DNA of 64,000 nucleotides from RI-153 sp963721725 (GCA_963721725.1 CAVRLX010000017.1:124001-188000), one strand, 5' to 3'; positions 8,416 to 17,329 are shown, counted from the stretch's first letter. Notes: generated from the letters alone by a model not told the origin. Numbers and translations are program-made.

Positions 8416-9282
8416 TTAACACGTCACATCTTTGCCCTCCGCCCCAAAGATCGCCAGCCGTTCTTCGACGCTGGTTTTGGGCGCGTTGTGCGGGCGATAG
8501 TGAAATTGCACAGCCCGCCGCCGTAGGTCCGATTGATCGGTGGGCGTGCCGTGGTGGATCAGGCTGCTGAAAAGCAGACAGCCGCCCGGCGGCAGCGGCA
8601 CAGCCACCGCGCCCTGATTTTGGACATGGGTGTCGCAGATCTGCCAATCGCGCCGCTTGAAGTGAACCACCGGCCCTTGCAGATGGCTGCCGGGAATGAC
8701 CACCATACAGCCGTTCTCGGTGGTGGCCTCGTCCAAAGCAATCCAACAGCCCACGATTTTGGCTTCCAGGGGAATCTCGAAATAGGCGTGATCTTGATGC
8801 CAGGGTTTCTCGCGGCCCAGGCGGGGCGGCTTCAACAGGGCCATGTCTTGAAAGAGCAGCGGCGTCTCGCCCATGATGCGCTCGACAAGGCGCAACAAAT
8901 CGGGATGGGCGGAGAGGGCCTGGAGCCGCGCTTCGTGCTGTACAAACCACATAAACTTGCGCACGTAATCCTGTTTTTGGGCAGGGGAAAGAGCCGTCAC
9001 ATCCACGCCGGCCGCGGCATTTTCGTACATGACGCCGGTGAAGGCGGGAACTTCGCCGGAAAGCAGATGGAGCAGGCCATCCAAAGCGGCGCTGACTTCG
9101 TGGGGCGCAAAGGCGCTTTGGATCGCCAGATAGCCCTGCGCGCGGAAAAAGGCAATGTGTTCGTCGGTGATGCTGGCGAAATCGGCCACCGTGTCGGCGA
9201 TGCGCTCATAATGATAGAGATCCGGGGCATACTCTGCGGCAATGCCATCGTCAACCAGGGGTGCGGCGGGTGCTTGGGTCAT
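8416..9282 (-). CDS. Phytanoyl-CoA dioxygenase (PhyH) family protein
   Basis: The 288-residue protein matches the Fe(II)/2-oxoglutarate-dependent PhyH family. EKPWHQDHAYF gives the HxD iron ligands, and SLIHHGTPTDQSDLRRR gives the distal histidine and the arginine that binds 2-oxoglutarate. TTENGCMVVIPGSH is the conserved strand between them. Family members hydroxylate small molecules or lipids; the substrate here cannot be told. The ATG at 9282 follows AAAGGAG (TGGTGATAGGTG lies further upstream). It is divergent from the ABC exporter at 9698, separated by a structured repeat, with no partner gene to indicate a pathway. Confidence 0.88.
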   Translation of the reverse strand: MTQAPAAPLVDDGIAAEYAPDLYHYERIADTVADFASITDEHIAFFRAQGYLAIQSAFAPHEVSAALDGLLHLLSGEVPAFTGVMYENAAAGVDVTALSPAQKQDYVRKFMWFVQHEARLQALSAHPDLLRLVERIMGETPLLFQDMALLKPPRLGREKPWHQDHAYFEIPLEAKIVGCWIALDEATTENGCMVVIPGSHLQGPVVHFKRRDWQICDTHVQNQGAVAVPLPPGGCLLFSSLIHHGTPTDQSDLRRRAVQFHYRPHNAPKTSVEERLAIFGAEGKDVTC

Positions 9283-9486
9283 GGAAACGGCTCCTTTTGG
9301 TGATAGGTGATTGGTGGGTTGGTGATTTGTACGTCATCTTATCACACTCCCAACGTGTCTTGCTGCGCCACGCCTGCCCGCGCCAGGCTCTCCTCGTGCC
9401 CCAGATCGTGCGTCCAGCCATAGGTGGTGGGCGAGCAACGTAGGCAAGAGTATAGCATCGGGGCGAAGTGTTGGGCAATCGCGGAG

Positions 9487-9604
9487 AGCCGGGGGCTGAA
9501 GGCCTCCCGGCTAGTCGCAGCGCCCCATGAATGGGGCTGGGTGTCACAGAGCCCCATGCATGGGGCGCTGTTCGGTCGCACGGGGATTGATCCCCGTGCG
9601 AACT
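9487..9604. repeat. Multi-hairpin palindromic element
   Basis: Four palindromes lie end to end: GCCGGGGGC pairing with GCCTCCCGGC (about 9487-9511); CAGCGCCCCATG at 9517-9528 pairing with CATGGGGCGCTG at 9558-9569, with internal ATGGGGCT/AGCCCCAT arms that allow an alternative cruciform; and TCGCACGGGGAT at 9575-9586 pairing with ATCCCCGTGCGA at 9589-9600 around two bases. It resembles REP/BIME-type elements. It lies between the divergent PhyH and ABC genes and carries no ORF. Confidence 0.8.
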
Positions 9605-9697
9605 AAACCGGATTTGTTCGCCCCGACGCGGGCGCGGTATGATGGGGATCGGGAATTTATCTTTTGTCTGTCGTCCGTCGTCCCAAAGGAGCGTTGT

Positions 9698-11509
9698 GTG
9701 GTTAAAAGTGAATTTGTCGTGGCCGAGGGGCTGGAATCGAACCAGTCCGGGCCGATCCGGTGGGCTATATCGCATCTGAGCCGCAACAAGTGGTGGATGG
9801 TTCCGATCTTTGTCGGTGCGTTTGGCAACGCGGCCCTGGCAGCGTCGATCCCGCTCTACACGGGGCAGGCGTTCAACGCCGTCACCGGCAACGAGGTCAA
9901 CCTGCCCGTGATCTTTTGGGCGTCGGTCTGGCTGGTGGTCAGCCAGTTGATCCGCTCGCTGTTGCAATTGGCACGCAACATGGGCAGTGAACTGGTGGCG
10001 CAGCGGCTGGAGCGCGATGGCCGCCAGGAATTGTACGCCTCGCTGCTGGGCAAGAGTATGCGCTTCCACGACAGCTACCCCACTGGCGAGATGATGGCCC
10101 GCGCCACCAACGATGTCCACGAACTGGCGTTGTCGATTGCGCCCGGTCTCAATTTGGTGATTGGCTCGGCCAACTTCTTAATTGTGCCGGTCTTGGTGGC
10201 CCCCACGATCTACCCCACGTTGATTGCCACGCCGTTGGCCTTTGCGCTGCTCTATGTGCTGGCGCTGGCCTTCTATCTCAAAGAGCTTGCCCCCACCACG
10301 CAACGGGTACGCGAGACCTTCGGGCGGATGAACGCTACGCTGACGGCCGCGATTGAGGGCATTCAAACCGTGAAAGGCAACGCCCAAGAGGGCAAAGAGA
10401 TCGAGCGTTTTAATCGCCAAGCTGAAGATGTGCGCGATGCTTTTGTGCAACAAGGCCGTGTGGAGGCGCGCTTTTTGCCGCTCTTGTTGCTGGGCGTTGC
10501 CCAGGGCACATCGCTCTGGCATGGGCTGGCGCTCTTCCGATCGGGGACGATTAACATTGGCGAAGTGGTGGCGTATGTGGGTCTGGTTTCGCTCTTTGGC
10601 TTTCCGGTCTTTGTCTCGATTTTCTCCTATTCTCAGCTTTCGTCGGGTGTTTCCAGCGCCCGCCGCATCTTGGAATTGATGCGCACCGAGACGGAAATGG
10701 ATCGCAACGAAGCCGGGCACGAGGGCAAAATCCAGGGAAATCTACGCTTTGACAATGTCACCTTTAGCTACAACAGCACACTGAATGGGGTTGACGCCGA
10801 CGCCATCGCCCGCAACGGCCACGATATGCCCGCCAGCCAGACAGCGCTGGACGATGTCTCGTTTGAGATTAAGGCTGGACAGACATTGGCACTGGTGGGA
10901 CAGACCGGGGCAGGCAAGAGCACTGTCGCCAAGTTGATCAATCGCATCTACGATGTGAGCGAGGGGCGTGTGCTGGTGGATGGCCGCGATGTGCGCGAGT
11001 GGAGCATGGAGTCGTTGCGCCGTCAGATTTCGATTATCGAGCAGGACATCTTTTTGTTCAGCCGCACCATTGGCGAAAACATTGCCTTTGGCCGCGCCGA
11101 CGCCACGCAGGCGGAGATCGAGGCGGCGGCCAAAGCAGCCCAGGCCCATGAGTTTATTTTGACCTTCCCCGAAGGCTATAAGACCAAAGTGGGTGAGCGC
11201 GGCGTCATGCTCTCCGGCGGGCAACGTCAGCGCATTGCATTGGCGCGTGCCTTCCTCACCAACCCCGCGATCCTGATTTTGGACGACTCGACCAGCGCCA
11301 TCGACAGCGCCACCGAGGACAAGATCCAGCAGGCGATTGAAGCCGCTACCCAGGGGCGCACCACGATTCTGATCACGCATCGCCTTTCGCAGATCCGCTG
11401 GGCAGACAAGATCGTCGTGCTGCGCCGCGGCCGCGTTGCCGCCGTGGGCACACATGAGGAATTGCTCGAACAGTCGCAGGCGTACCGGGATATCTTTGCC
11501 AGGGGATAG
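9698..11509 (+). CDS. ABC exporter, fused membrane and ATPase domains
   Basis: The GTG at 9698 follows AAGGAG by six bases. The 603-residue half-transporter has an N-terminal six-helix ABC exporter domain (residues about 25-330), a short insert around 365-385 (NSTLNGVDADAIARNG) and an ATPase domain. GQTGAGKST (about 400) is Walker A, LSGGQRQR (about 505) the signature, AILILDDSTSAID Walker B, and ITHRL the switch histidine. The D in DDST replaces the usual catalytic glutamate of DEAT, as in degenerate halves of heterodimeric exporters; a partner with an intact site would be expected. The other exporter in the window (36948-38911) has DEAT and is a possible partner, but is distant. Confidence 0.88.
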   Translation: MVKSEFVVAEGLESNQSGPIRWAISHLSRNKWWMVPIFVGAFGNAALAASIPLYTGQAFNAVTGNEVNLPVIFWASVWLVVSQLIRSLLQLARNMGSELVAQRLERDGRQELYASLLGKSMRFHDSYPTGEMMARATNDVHELALSIAPGLNLVIGSANFLIVPVLVAPTIYPTLIATPLAFALLYVLALAFYLKELAPTTQRVRETFGRMNATLTAAIEGIQTVKGNAQEGKEIERFNRQAEDVRDAFVQQGRVEARFLPLLLLGVAQGTSLWHGLALFRSGTINIGEVVAYVGLVSLFGFPVFVSIFSYSQLSSGVSSARRILELMRTETEMDRNEAGHEGKIQGNLRFDNVTFSYNSTLNGVDADAIARNGHDMPASQTALDDVSFEIKAGQTLALVGQTGAGKSTVAKLINRIYDVSEGRVLVDGRDVREWSMESLRRQISIIEQDIFLFSRTIGENIAFGRADATQAEIEAAAKAAQAHEFILTFPEGYKTKVGERGVMLSGGQRQRIALARAFLTNPAILILDDSTSAIDSATEDKIQQAIEAATQGRTTILITHRLSQIRWADKIVVLRRGRVAAVGTHEELLEQSQAYRDIFARG

Positions 11510-11511
11510 GG

Positions 11512-11590
11512 GCGTATTGGGATCGGATATTGGGTATTGGAATTAGTCATCCGATATCTATTCTAATACCTAATATCCAATACCCATTCT
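11512..11590. repeat. Imperfect palindrome between convergent genes
   Basis: ATATTGGGTATTGG and its near complement CCAATACCC with AATATCC face each other across this spacer. It may end transcription from both the ABC exporter and the polyamine operon. GGATATTGGG units of the same kind occur near 17278 and 16010-16045. Confidence 0.6.
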
Positions 11591-11597
11591 TTCCTCC

Positions 11598-12416
11598 TCA
11601 GTCTCGCGCCGACTGAATCTCCGCTGCGGAGTGTGAAATCCGGTGCGCCAGCAGAATCGGGATCGCCATGATGGAGACGACGAGGAAGGCCACCACGTTG
11701 GTGACGGGGCGCTCACGCGGACGGGTAAGCTGGCTGAAGATCCAAATGGGCAGGGTGCTCTGTTGCCCGGCGGTGAAGGTGGTGACGATGACCTCGTCGA
11801 AGGAGAGCGCAAAGGCCAACATGCCGCCGGCCAGCAGCGCTGTGCCGATGTTGGGCAGAATAATATAGCGGAAGGTCTGGAAACCATCGGCCCCCAGATC
11901 CATGGACGCCTCGATCTGGGCGTGGCCGGTGCGCCGAAAGCGGGCCAGCACGTTGTTGTAGACCACCACCACGCAAAAGGTGGCATGGCCGATGAGGATG
12001 GTCCAGAAGCTGAAGCCAAAACCCGTCAGCCCTATCATCGAGCGCAGGGCAATCCCCGTCACAATCCCCGGCAGCGCCAGCGGCAAAACTAGCAGAAACG
12101 AGACCGCCTCGCGGCCAAAGAAGCGGCTGCGATAGACGGCGGCGGCGGCCAGCGTCCCCAAAATCAGCGCCATCACCGTTGCCAGCGCCGCCACGCGCAG
12201 CGAAAGTCCTAGCGCCGCCCACAGATCGGCGCGATTCCAGGCCACGCCAAACCAGCGCGTCGTGAAGCCGGGCAGCGGAAAGGTGAAGGCGGCCTCGTCG
12301 GTGGTGAAGGCATAGAGCATGATAATCAAAAAGGGGAAGTGCAAAAAGAGCAGCGTGCCAATCGCCGCCAGGGTCAGGCCCAGCGGGGCGCGCTGATGGC
12401 GTGGCCTAGATCGCAT
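11598..12416 (-). CDS. potC: Polyamine ABC transporter permease, PotC/YdcV-like
   Basis: The 272-residue membrane protein has six predicted helices and the permease-to-ATPase contact loop EASMDLGADGFQTFRYIILPNI, an EAA motif (EAxxDLGA...F...LP). FDEVIVTTFTAG after it is typical of spermidine/putrescine PotC proteins. It overlaps the upstream permease gene by 11 bases, indicating coupled translation. It is the last gene of the minus-strand operon that starts with the binding protein at 17249. The aldehyde dehydrogenase in the operon points to putrescine uptake for catabolism (YdcV role). Confidence 0.9.
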   Translation of the reverse strand: MRSRPRHQRAPLGLTLAAIGTLLFLHFPFLIIMLYAFTTDEAAFTFPLPGFTTRWFGVAWNRADLWAALGLSLRVAALATVMALILGTLAAAAVYRSRFFGREAVSFLLVLPLALPGIVTGIALRSMIGLTGFGFSFWTILIGHATFCVVVVYNNVLARFRRTGHAQIEASMDLGADGFQTFRYIILPNIGTALLAGGMLAFALSFDEVIVTTFTAGQQSTLPIWIFSQLTRPRERPVTNVVAFLVVSIMAIPILLAHRISHSAAEIQSARD

Positions 12417-13341
12417 CGAAGGCTCCTTGTCGGCGGGCGACGAGCAGATAGATCGCCATGATCAGCACCGGAACCACGGTAAAGGCCGCGGCCAGGGGAA
12501 TGTTGCCCGATGTGCCTTGATAGCTGTAGACGGCCAGCCCAATAAACGGGGCTGAGTTGCCGATTACCGAGGGGATAATATAATCGCCCAGGGTGAGCGA
12601 AAAGGTGAAGATCGACCCCGCCACCAGGCCGGGCAGAACCAGCGGCAACGTTACATGGCGGAAGGTCTGCCCTGGCCGTGCGCCCTGATCCGCCGAGGCT
12701 TCGAGCAGCGTCAGGGGAACCCGTTCCAGCGCGGTGATCACAGGCAGGATCATGTAGGGTAGCCAGATGTACATGAAGACCAAAAACAGCCCCAGATTCG
12801 AGACCGAAAGCGAGGGGCCGCCCACCACAGGTAGCCCCAGAATCCAATCCAGCACCGCGCCCAACCCCACACTGTTAAAGACCCAACTGACAATCCCCTC
12901 TTTCGCCAAAATCAGCTTCCACGAGTAGACGCGGATAATGTACGATGACCAGAGCGGCAGTAGCACAAGTAGATAGAAGATTGCCTTGATGCGCCGCGAA
13001 CCGTAGCGCACGGTGTAATAGGCCAGCGGAAAGGCCAACAGCGCCGATCCCAGCGTGACCAGCGCCGCCATGCCCACAGTGCGCGCGATAATGCCGATAT
13101 GCGACGGCGTGAAGAGATCAGCGTAGGTACGCAGGCTGAACTGGCGCACGACCTGCCCGGTAAAGCCATCGAGGTAGAAAAATGAGTTGAGCAACAGGGC
13201 AAAGAGCGAGGCAATATAGATCCCCAGCATCCACAGCAGCGGCGGCCCCAGCAACAGGAGCAGCAATAGCCACGGACGGTTGTAAAGTAAATTAGAAATG
13301 CGCCGCCGCAGCGACGATTTGGGCATGGCAGTTGTGGTCAT
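12406..13341 (-). CDS. potB: Polyamine ABC transporter permease, PotB/YdcU-like
   Basis: The 311-residue inner-membrane protein has an N-terminal hydrophobic anchor (about 23-50), a large periplasmic loop and five further helices. LLEASADQGARPGQTFRHV is its EAA loop contacting the ATPase, and LPLWSSYIIRVYSWK is a sequence typical of PotB/YdcU permeases. It pairs with the 11598-12416 permease to form the channel. It is separated from the ATPase gene by a 67-base spacer containing a GCAAAG-type palindromic repeat. Confidence 0.9.
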   Translation of the reverse strand: MTTTAMPKSSLRRRISNLLYNRPWLLLLLLLGPPLLWMLGIYIASLFALLLNSFFYLDGFTGQVVRQFSLRTYADLFTPSHIGIIARTVGMAALVTLGSALLAFPLAYYTVRYGSRRIKAIFYLLVLLPLWSSYIIRVYSWKLILAKEGIVSWVFNSVGLGAVLDWILGLPVVGGPSLSVSNLGLFLVFMYIWLPYMILPVITALERVPLTLLEASADQGARPGQTFRHVTLPLVLPGLVAGSIFTFSLTLGDYIIPSVIGNSAPFIGLAVYSYQGTSGNIPLAAAFTVVPVLIMAIYLLVARRQGAFDAI

Positions 13342-13353
13342 AGGATAAATATT

Positions 13354-13412
13354 TCACCGCAAAGATGCAAAATTTCTCTTTGCGCCCCGGATTCTTTGCG
13401 CCTTTGCGTTAA
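13354..13412. repeat. GCAAAG-type palindromic repeat in the operon
   Basis: CACCGCAAAGATGCAAA and CTTTGCGCCTTTGCGTTAA are inverted arms of the commonest repeat family in the window. The right arm supplies the TAA stop codon of the potA-like gene on the minus strand. Confidence 0.75.
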
Positions 13413-14431
13413 AGTGGGTTGTTAGCGGTTTTGCGCCAGAGCAGGCGTACCCGCTGATCGGGCTGGGCAATGAAGGCATCGTTGCCGCCCTCGCGGTTCT
13501 GTTCAATGGCGGTGACGGTGCTACCGTCGTCCAGCCGCACACGATAGCGGCTGTTCATGCCCAAGTAGGTCACATCCTCGACCGTGCCATCAACGCACCA
13601 CATCTCGGCGGGGACGGCGGCATCGGGCGCGGCTAGGTGAATGCGTTCCGGGCGCAACGAAAACGGACGCGCTTGGCCGGTGATACGTGCCGCCGCCTCG
13701 GCTTCAAAGAGATTGGAGATGCCCACAAAGGTCGCCACAAAGGGCGTTTGGGGGCGCTCGTAGAGATCGGCGGGCGTGCCAATCTGCTCGATGCGCCCGC
13801 CGTTGAAAACGGCGATGCGGTTGCTCATGGTCATTGCCTCTTCTTGGTCATGGGTGACAAAAACAAAGGTAATGCCCACATCGCGCTGGATGCCCTTGAG
13901 TTCGCCCTGCATCTGCTGGCGCAGTTTGAGATCAAGGGCGCCCAACGGCTCGTCCAACAGCAACACACGCGGCTGGTTAATCAGCGCCCGCGCCAGGGCC
14001 ACGCGCTGTTGCTGTCCGCCTGAAAGCTGCGAGGGCTTGCGTTTCTCGTAACCGGGCAGCCGCACAAGCTCCAACATTTCGGACACCCGCCGTTCACGTT
14101 CGGCTTTGGCAACCTTTTTCAGCATCAGTCCATAGCCGATATTTTCGCCCACGTTCATGTGCGGGAAGAGCGCGTAGTTTTGAAAGACCGTGTTAATGTC
14201 GCGCGCATAGGGCGGCAGATCGGTGACATCCTGCCCAAAGAGGCGGATCTGCCCGGCGCTGGGGTGATCAAAACCGGCGATCATACGCAGGCAGGTGGTC
14301 TTGCCCGACCCCGACGGGCCAAGCATGGTAAAAAATTCGCCGTCGATGATCTCAAAACTCACATCATCAACGGCGCGTATCTCGCCAAAATGGCGGCTGA
14401 CAGCGTGAAAAGAAATGGCGGCGGTTGGCAT
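13409..14431 (-). CDS. potA: Polyamine ABC transporter ATP-binding protein, PotA/YdcT-like
   Basis: The 340-residue cytoplasmic ATPase powers the two permeases. GPSGSGKTT (about residue 40) is Walker A, LSGGQQQRVALARAL the signature, LLLDEPLGALD Walker B and VFVTHDQEEA the switch region. The C-terminal TOBE-type domain (FSLRPERIHL onwards) is normal for the Pot/Mal group. The ATG at 14431 is preferred because GAAGGAA lies just ahead of it; an upstream TTG at 14443 is part of that Shine-Dalgarno stretch. The stop TAA is contributed by a GCAAAG repeat, so the last few residues may have been altered by its insertion. Confidence 0.93.
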   Translation of the reverse strand: MPTAAISFHAVSRHFGEIRAVDDVSFEIIDGEFFTMLGPSGSGKTTCLRMIAGFDHPSAGQIRLFGQDVTDLPPYARDINTVFQNYALFPHMNVGENIGYGLMLKKVAKAERERRVSEMLELVRLPGYEKRKPSQLSGGQQQRVALARALINQPRVLLLDEPLGALDLKLRQQMQGELKGIQRDVGITFVFVTHDQEEAMTMSNRIAVFNGGRIEQIGTPADLYERPQTPFVATFVGISNLFEAEAAARITGQARPFSLRPERIHLAAPDAAVPAEMWCVDGTVEDVTYLGMNSRYRVRLDDGSTVTAIEQNREGGNDAFIAQPDQRVRLLWRKTANNPL

Positions 14432-14452
14432 AGGTTCCTTCAAACGTAGTGC

Positions 14453-14494
14453 GTAGTGCGTGGTGCGTAGTACGTATTACGCACCACGCACTAC
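14453..14494. repeat. Perfect 17-bp hairpin between operon genes
   Basis: GTAGTGCGTGGTGCGTA at 14453-14469 is exactly complementary to 14478-14494 around an 8-base loop. It lies between the aldehyde dehydrogenase and ATPase genes of one operon and may stabilise or attenuate the transcript. Related palindromes lie at 33707-33735 and 59191-59232. Confidence 0.8.
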
Positions 14495-14496
14495 TT

Positions 14497-15940
14497 TTAC
14501 GCGTGTGCAATCATTACATGCTTGGTAATCTGATAATCGCCCACAGCTTCGGCGGAGAGATCTTTGCCAAAGCCCGACTGTTTGAAGCCGCCGTGGGGCG
14601 TTTCCGAGGTGAGCGGAATGTGGTCGTTGACCCAGACCGTGCCGAATTCCAGGGCGGCGGAGAGGCGCATGGCGCGGCCCACATCCCGTGTGAAGACCGA
14701 GGCGGCCAGCCCGTAGAGCACATCATTGCCCTTGTGGATGGCGTCGGCTTCGTCATCAAATCTGGAGACCGTGATCACCGGGCCAAAGACCTCGGCCTGG
14801 ATGATCTCGGCGTCTTGGCGGGCGTCGGCGATCACCGTGGGCTGGAAGTAGTAGCCAGGGCCGAACACGTCGGTGGCCGCGCCGCCCAGGATAATGCGCG
14901 CGCCGTCGGCTTTGGCCCGATCCACAAAGCCCGCCACGCGTTCGCGCTGGCGCTGCGAGATCAGCGGCCCCATGCCGGTGTCGTCGTCAAAGGGCAGCCC
15001 CATCTTCACGGCACGCATGGCTTCAGTGACGGCTTCCAACACAGCGTTGTAACGGCTGGACTCGACGTAAACACGCGTGGCGGCGGTGCAGTCCTGCCCG
15101 GTGTTAAAGGTGCTGGCAAGGGTGGCCTTTTGGGCGAAGATCTCCACATCAGCGTCGTCAAAGACAATCAGCGGTGCTTTGCCGCCCAGTTCCAAGTGGA
15201 CGCGTTTCAGCGTGTCGGCGGCGGTTTTCATGATCTGCTTGCCCGTGCCCGTGGAGCCAGTAAGGCTGATCATACGCACGTTGGGATGTTCCACCAGCGC
15301 CTGCCCAGTCTCGTTGCCGCCGGTGACCACGTTGACCACGCCGTCAGGGATGCCCGCTTCGGCGATTAACTCGGCCAGCATCAGCGTGGTGATGGGCGTA
15401 GTGGGCGCGGGTTTGAGCACGGTGGTGCAACCTGCGGCCAGCGCCGGGCCGATCTTCCACACGGCCATCATCAGCGGGTAGTTCCACGGCGCAATCTGGC
15501 CGACCACGCCCACGGGTTCACGGCGAAACATAGAGGTATAGCCGGGCATAAATTCGCCAGCATGAGAGCCGTGGACATCCCGGCAAGCAGCGGCGAAAAA
15601 GCGCAGATTATCCACAGCGAAGGGCAGATCCGCGCCCAAACTGCCTTGGGCATAGGGCTTGCCCGTATTTTCCGATTCAGCACGGGCAAAGTCGGCGGCG
15701 CGCCCTTCCAGCAGATCGGCCAGCCGCCAGAGCGCAGCCGAACGCTGGCCTGGGGAAAGTTTCGACCAGCGGCCATCATAAAAGGCCATGTGCGCCGCCT
15801 GCACCGCCCGATCCACATCGGCGGCGCTGCCATCCACCACGGTGGCGATCTGTTCGCCTGTGGCGGGATTTTCTATTGTCATGGTGGCCCCGCTAGCCGT
15901 CAGCCCACTGGCCGTTGATCCAGAGTTTGTAGCTATTCAT
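14497..15940 (-). CDS. Aldehyde dehydrogenase, gamma-aminobutyraldehyde dehydrogenase (YdcW/PatD)-like (one frameshift)
   Basis: The main frame (from an internal ATG at 15882, 461 residues) contains GQIAPWNYPLMMA, LTGSTGTGK (cofactor loop), LELGGKAP with the general-base glutamate and FNTGQDCTAATR with the catalytic cysteine (about residue 265). It lacks the usual N-terminus, which is found just upstream in another frame: ATG at 15940 reading MNSYKLWINGQWADG, broken by an indel near 15893-15900. NAD-dependent oxidation of 4-aminobutanal to GABA is the likely reaction, because the gene lies inside a putrescine-type ABC operon as ydcW does in E. coli. Other amino-aldehydes are possible. Confidence 0.85.
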
Positions 15941-16009
15941 CAATCATGATCCTCTTGTTCAAGATGAGATTAAGAGATTGCAAGAGATTGTCTGGTTTAC
16001 CCCAAACGG

Positions 16010-16045
16010 AATTTCCTAATCTCCCAATCGCCCAATCACCATTCT
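16010..16045. repeat. CTCCCAATCGCCCAATC-type repeat
   Basis: CTAATCTCCCAATCGCCC and AATCACCATTC lie in the spacer between the aldehyde dehydrogenase and the binding-protein gene, whose stop is at 16047. Similar units occur at 6934-6960, 9300-9320 and 42617-42640. Confidence 0.55.
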
Positions 16046-16046
16046 T

Positions 16047-17249
16047 TCACCGCCCGCCAATGACCGCTACGTAATTCGTCACCCATTCGTGATAGGGTAC
16101 GCACTCTTTGCCCTCGCCGCAGTTGGCAACAGGCGTCTTCCAGAAACTGATCTGGTCGAAGTTATCGATGCCGTTAGTCTGGCAGCCTTCGGGGCCAAGC
16201 AGTTCGTTGCCTTCGCAGGCAGCGGGGACCGACGGCACAGAGCCAAACCAAGCGGCGAGATCGCCCTGAAGGTTGGGATTGAGCGAGTGGTTGAGCCACA
16301 TATAGGCGCAGTTGGGATGGGCAGCGTCACTGTGTAGCAACGTAGTATCAGCCCAGCCGGTGGCCCCTTCGGCGGGGATAATGCTTTCAATCGGCTCGCC
16401 CGCAGCCTTGAGCAAGTTAACCTGGAAGGGCCACGAGCCGGAAGCCACCACACCCTCGTTGGTGAAATCGTCGATCTGCACAAAGGCGTCGTGCCAATAG
16501 CGGCCCACGATCTGGCGCTGCTGGCGCAATAGCGAGACAGCGGCGTCGAACTGTTCGCGGGTGAGGGCATAGGGATCGTCAATGCCCAGTTCGGGGTTGT
16601 GTGCTTTAAGATAGAGCGCGGCGTCGGCAATATAGATGGGGCCATCAAAAGCCTGCACACGACCACTGTTGGATTCACCGTCGGGCAGGGTCATCTCTTC
16701 AAAGACCACGTTCCAGCTTGTGGGCGGCTCGTCGCCAAAAGCCTCGGTGTTGTACATCAGCACATTGGATCCCCACTGATAGGGCACGCCGTAATGTTTG
16801 CCATCCACCGTGTGCCAGGGGGCCTCTTGCAAGCGGGGTTCGATGGTGTCCCACGCCTCAATCAGATCAGTGTTGATCTCTTGCACCTTGCCGCCGGAGA
16901 TCAGGCGCAGGCTGGCATCGCCCGAAGCAGTGACGAGATCAAAGCCGCCTTCATTCATCAGCGCCACCATTTCGTCGGAGGTGGCAGCCACTTTTACGTT
17001 GACCGTGCAGCCGGTTTCAGCTTCAAAGTCCGTCACCCAGTCAAAGGCCGCATCGGTTTCGCCGCGCTCGATATACCCGGCCCAGGCCACAATTGAGACT
17101 TCGCCCTCCCCTTCGCCAATCGCTGTCATAGGGCCGCTTGTGTCGGCGGCTGGTGCGCTAGAAGGGAGCGGGGCGACACAAGCGGCCAGGGCCAGCGTCA
17201 GGACCAAAAGCGCAATCATGAGAATCTGTCGGCCAGTCTGTTTACGCAT
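16047..17249 (-). CDS. Polyamine ABC transporter substrate-binding lipoprotein, YdcS/PotD-like
   Basis: The 400-residue protein has a lipoprotein signal peptide ending LALAAC, with Cys24 the likely lipidated residue, followed by a low-complexity tether. The mature part reads VSIVAWAGYIERG near its start, GKHYGVPYQWGSNVLMYN in the middle and ends with CVPYHEWVTNYVAVIGG; this end and the four late cysteines are typical of YdcS proteins. It would capture putrescine or a related amine outside the membrane. GGAGGT lies nine bases before the ATG. It is the first gene of the operon, and a perfect palindrome lies 66 bases upstream. Confidence 0.92.
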   Translation of the reverse strand: MRKQTGRQILMIALLVLTLALAACVAPLPSSAPAADTSGPMTAIGEGEGEVSIVAWAGYIERGETDAAFDWVTDFEAETGCTVNVKVAATSDEMVALMNEGGFDLVTASGDASLRLISGGKVQEINTDLIEAWDTIEPRLQEAPWHTVDGKHYGVPYQWGSNVLMYNTEAFGDEPPTSWNVVFEEMTLPDGESNSGRVQAFDGPIYIADAALYLKAHNPELGIDDPYALTREQFDAAVSLLRQQRQIVGRYWHDAFVQIDDFTNEGVVASGSWPFQVNLLKAAGEPIESIIPAEGATGWADTTLLHSDAAHPNCAYMWLNHSLNPNLQGDLAAWFGSVPSVPAACEGNELLGPEGCQTNGIDNFDQISFWKTPVANCGEGKECVPYHEWVTNYVAVIGGR

Positions 17250-17314
17250 ACGGTTGTACCTCCAAGATGTACAATGGGATATTGGGTTGTGGATTGGAAA
17301 CGCCGATTATTCTA

Positions 17315-17329
17315 TGTTCAAAATGAACA
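17315..17329. promoter_or_regulatory. Palindromic operator candidate upstream of the polyamine operon
   Basis: TGTTCA-AAA-TGAACA is a perfect 6+3+6 palindrome 66 bases before the first ATG of the minus-strand operon. Read on that strand it is followed by TAGAAT, a possible -10 element, so a bound repressor would overlap the promoter. It also faces the crotonase gene at 17469. Confidence 0.5.
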
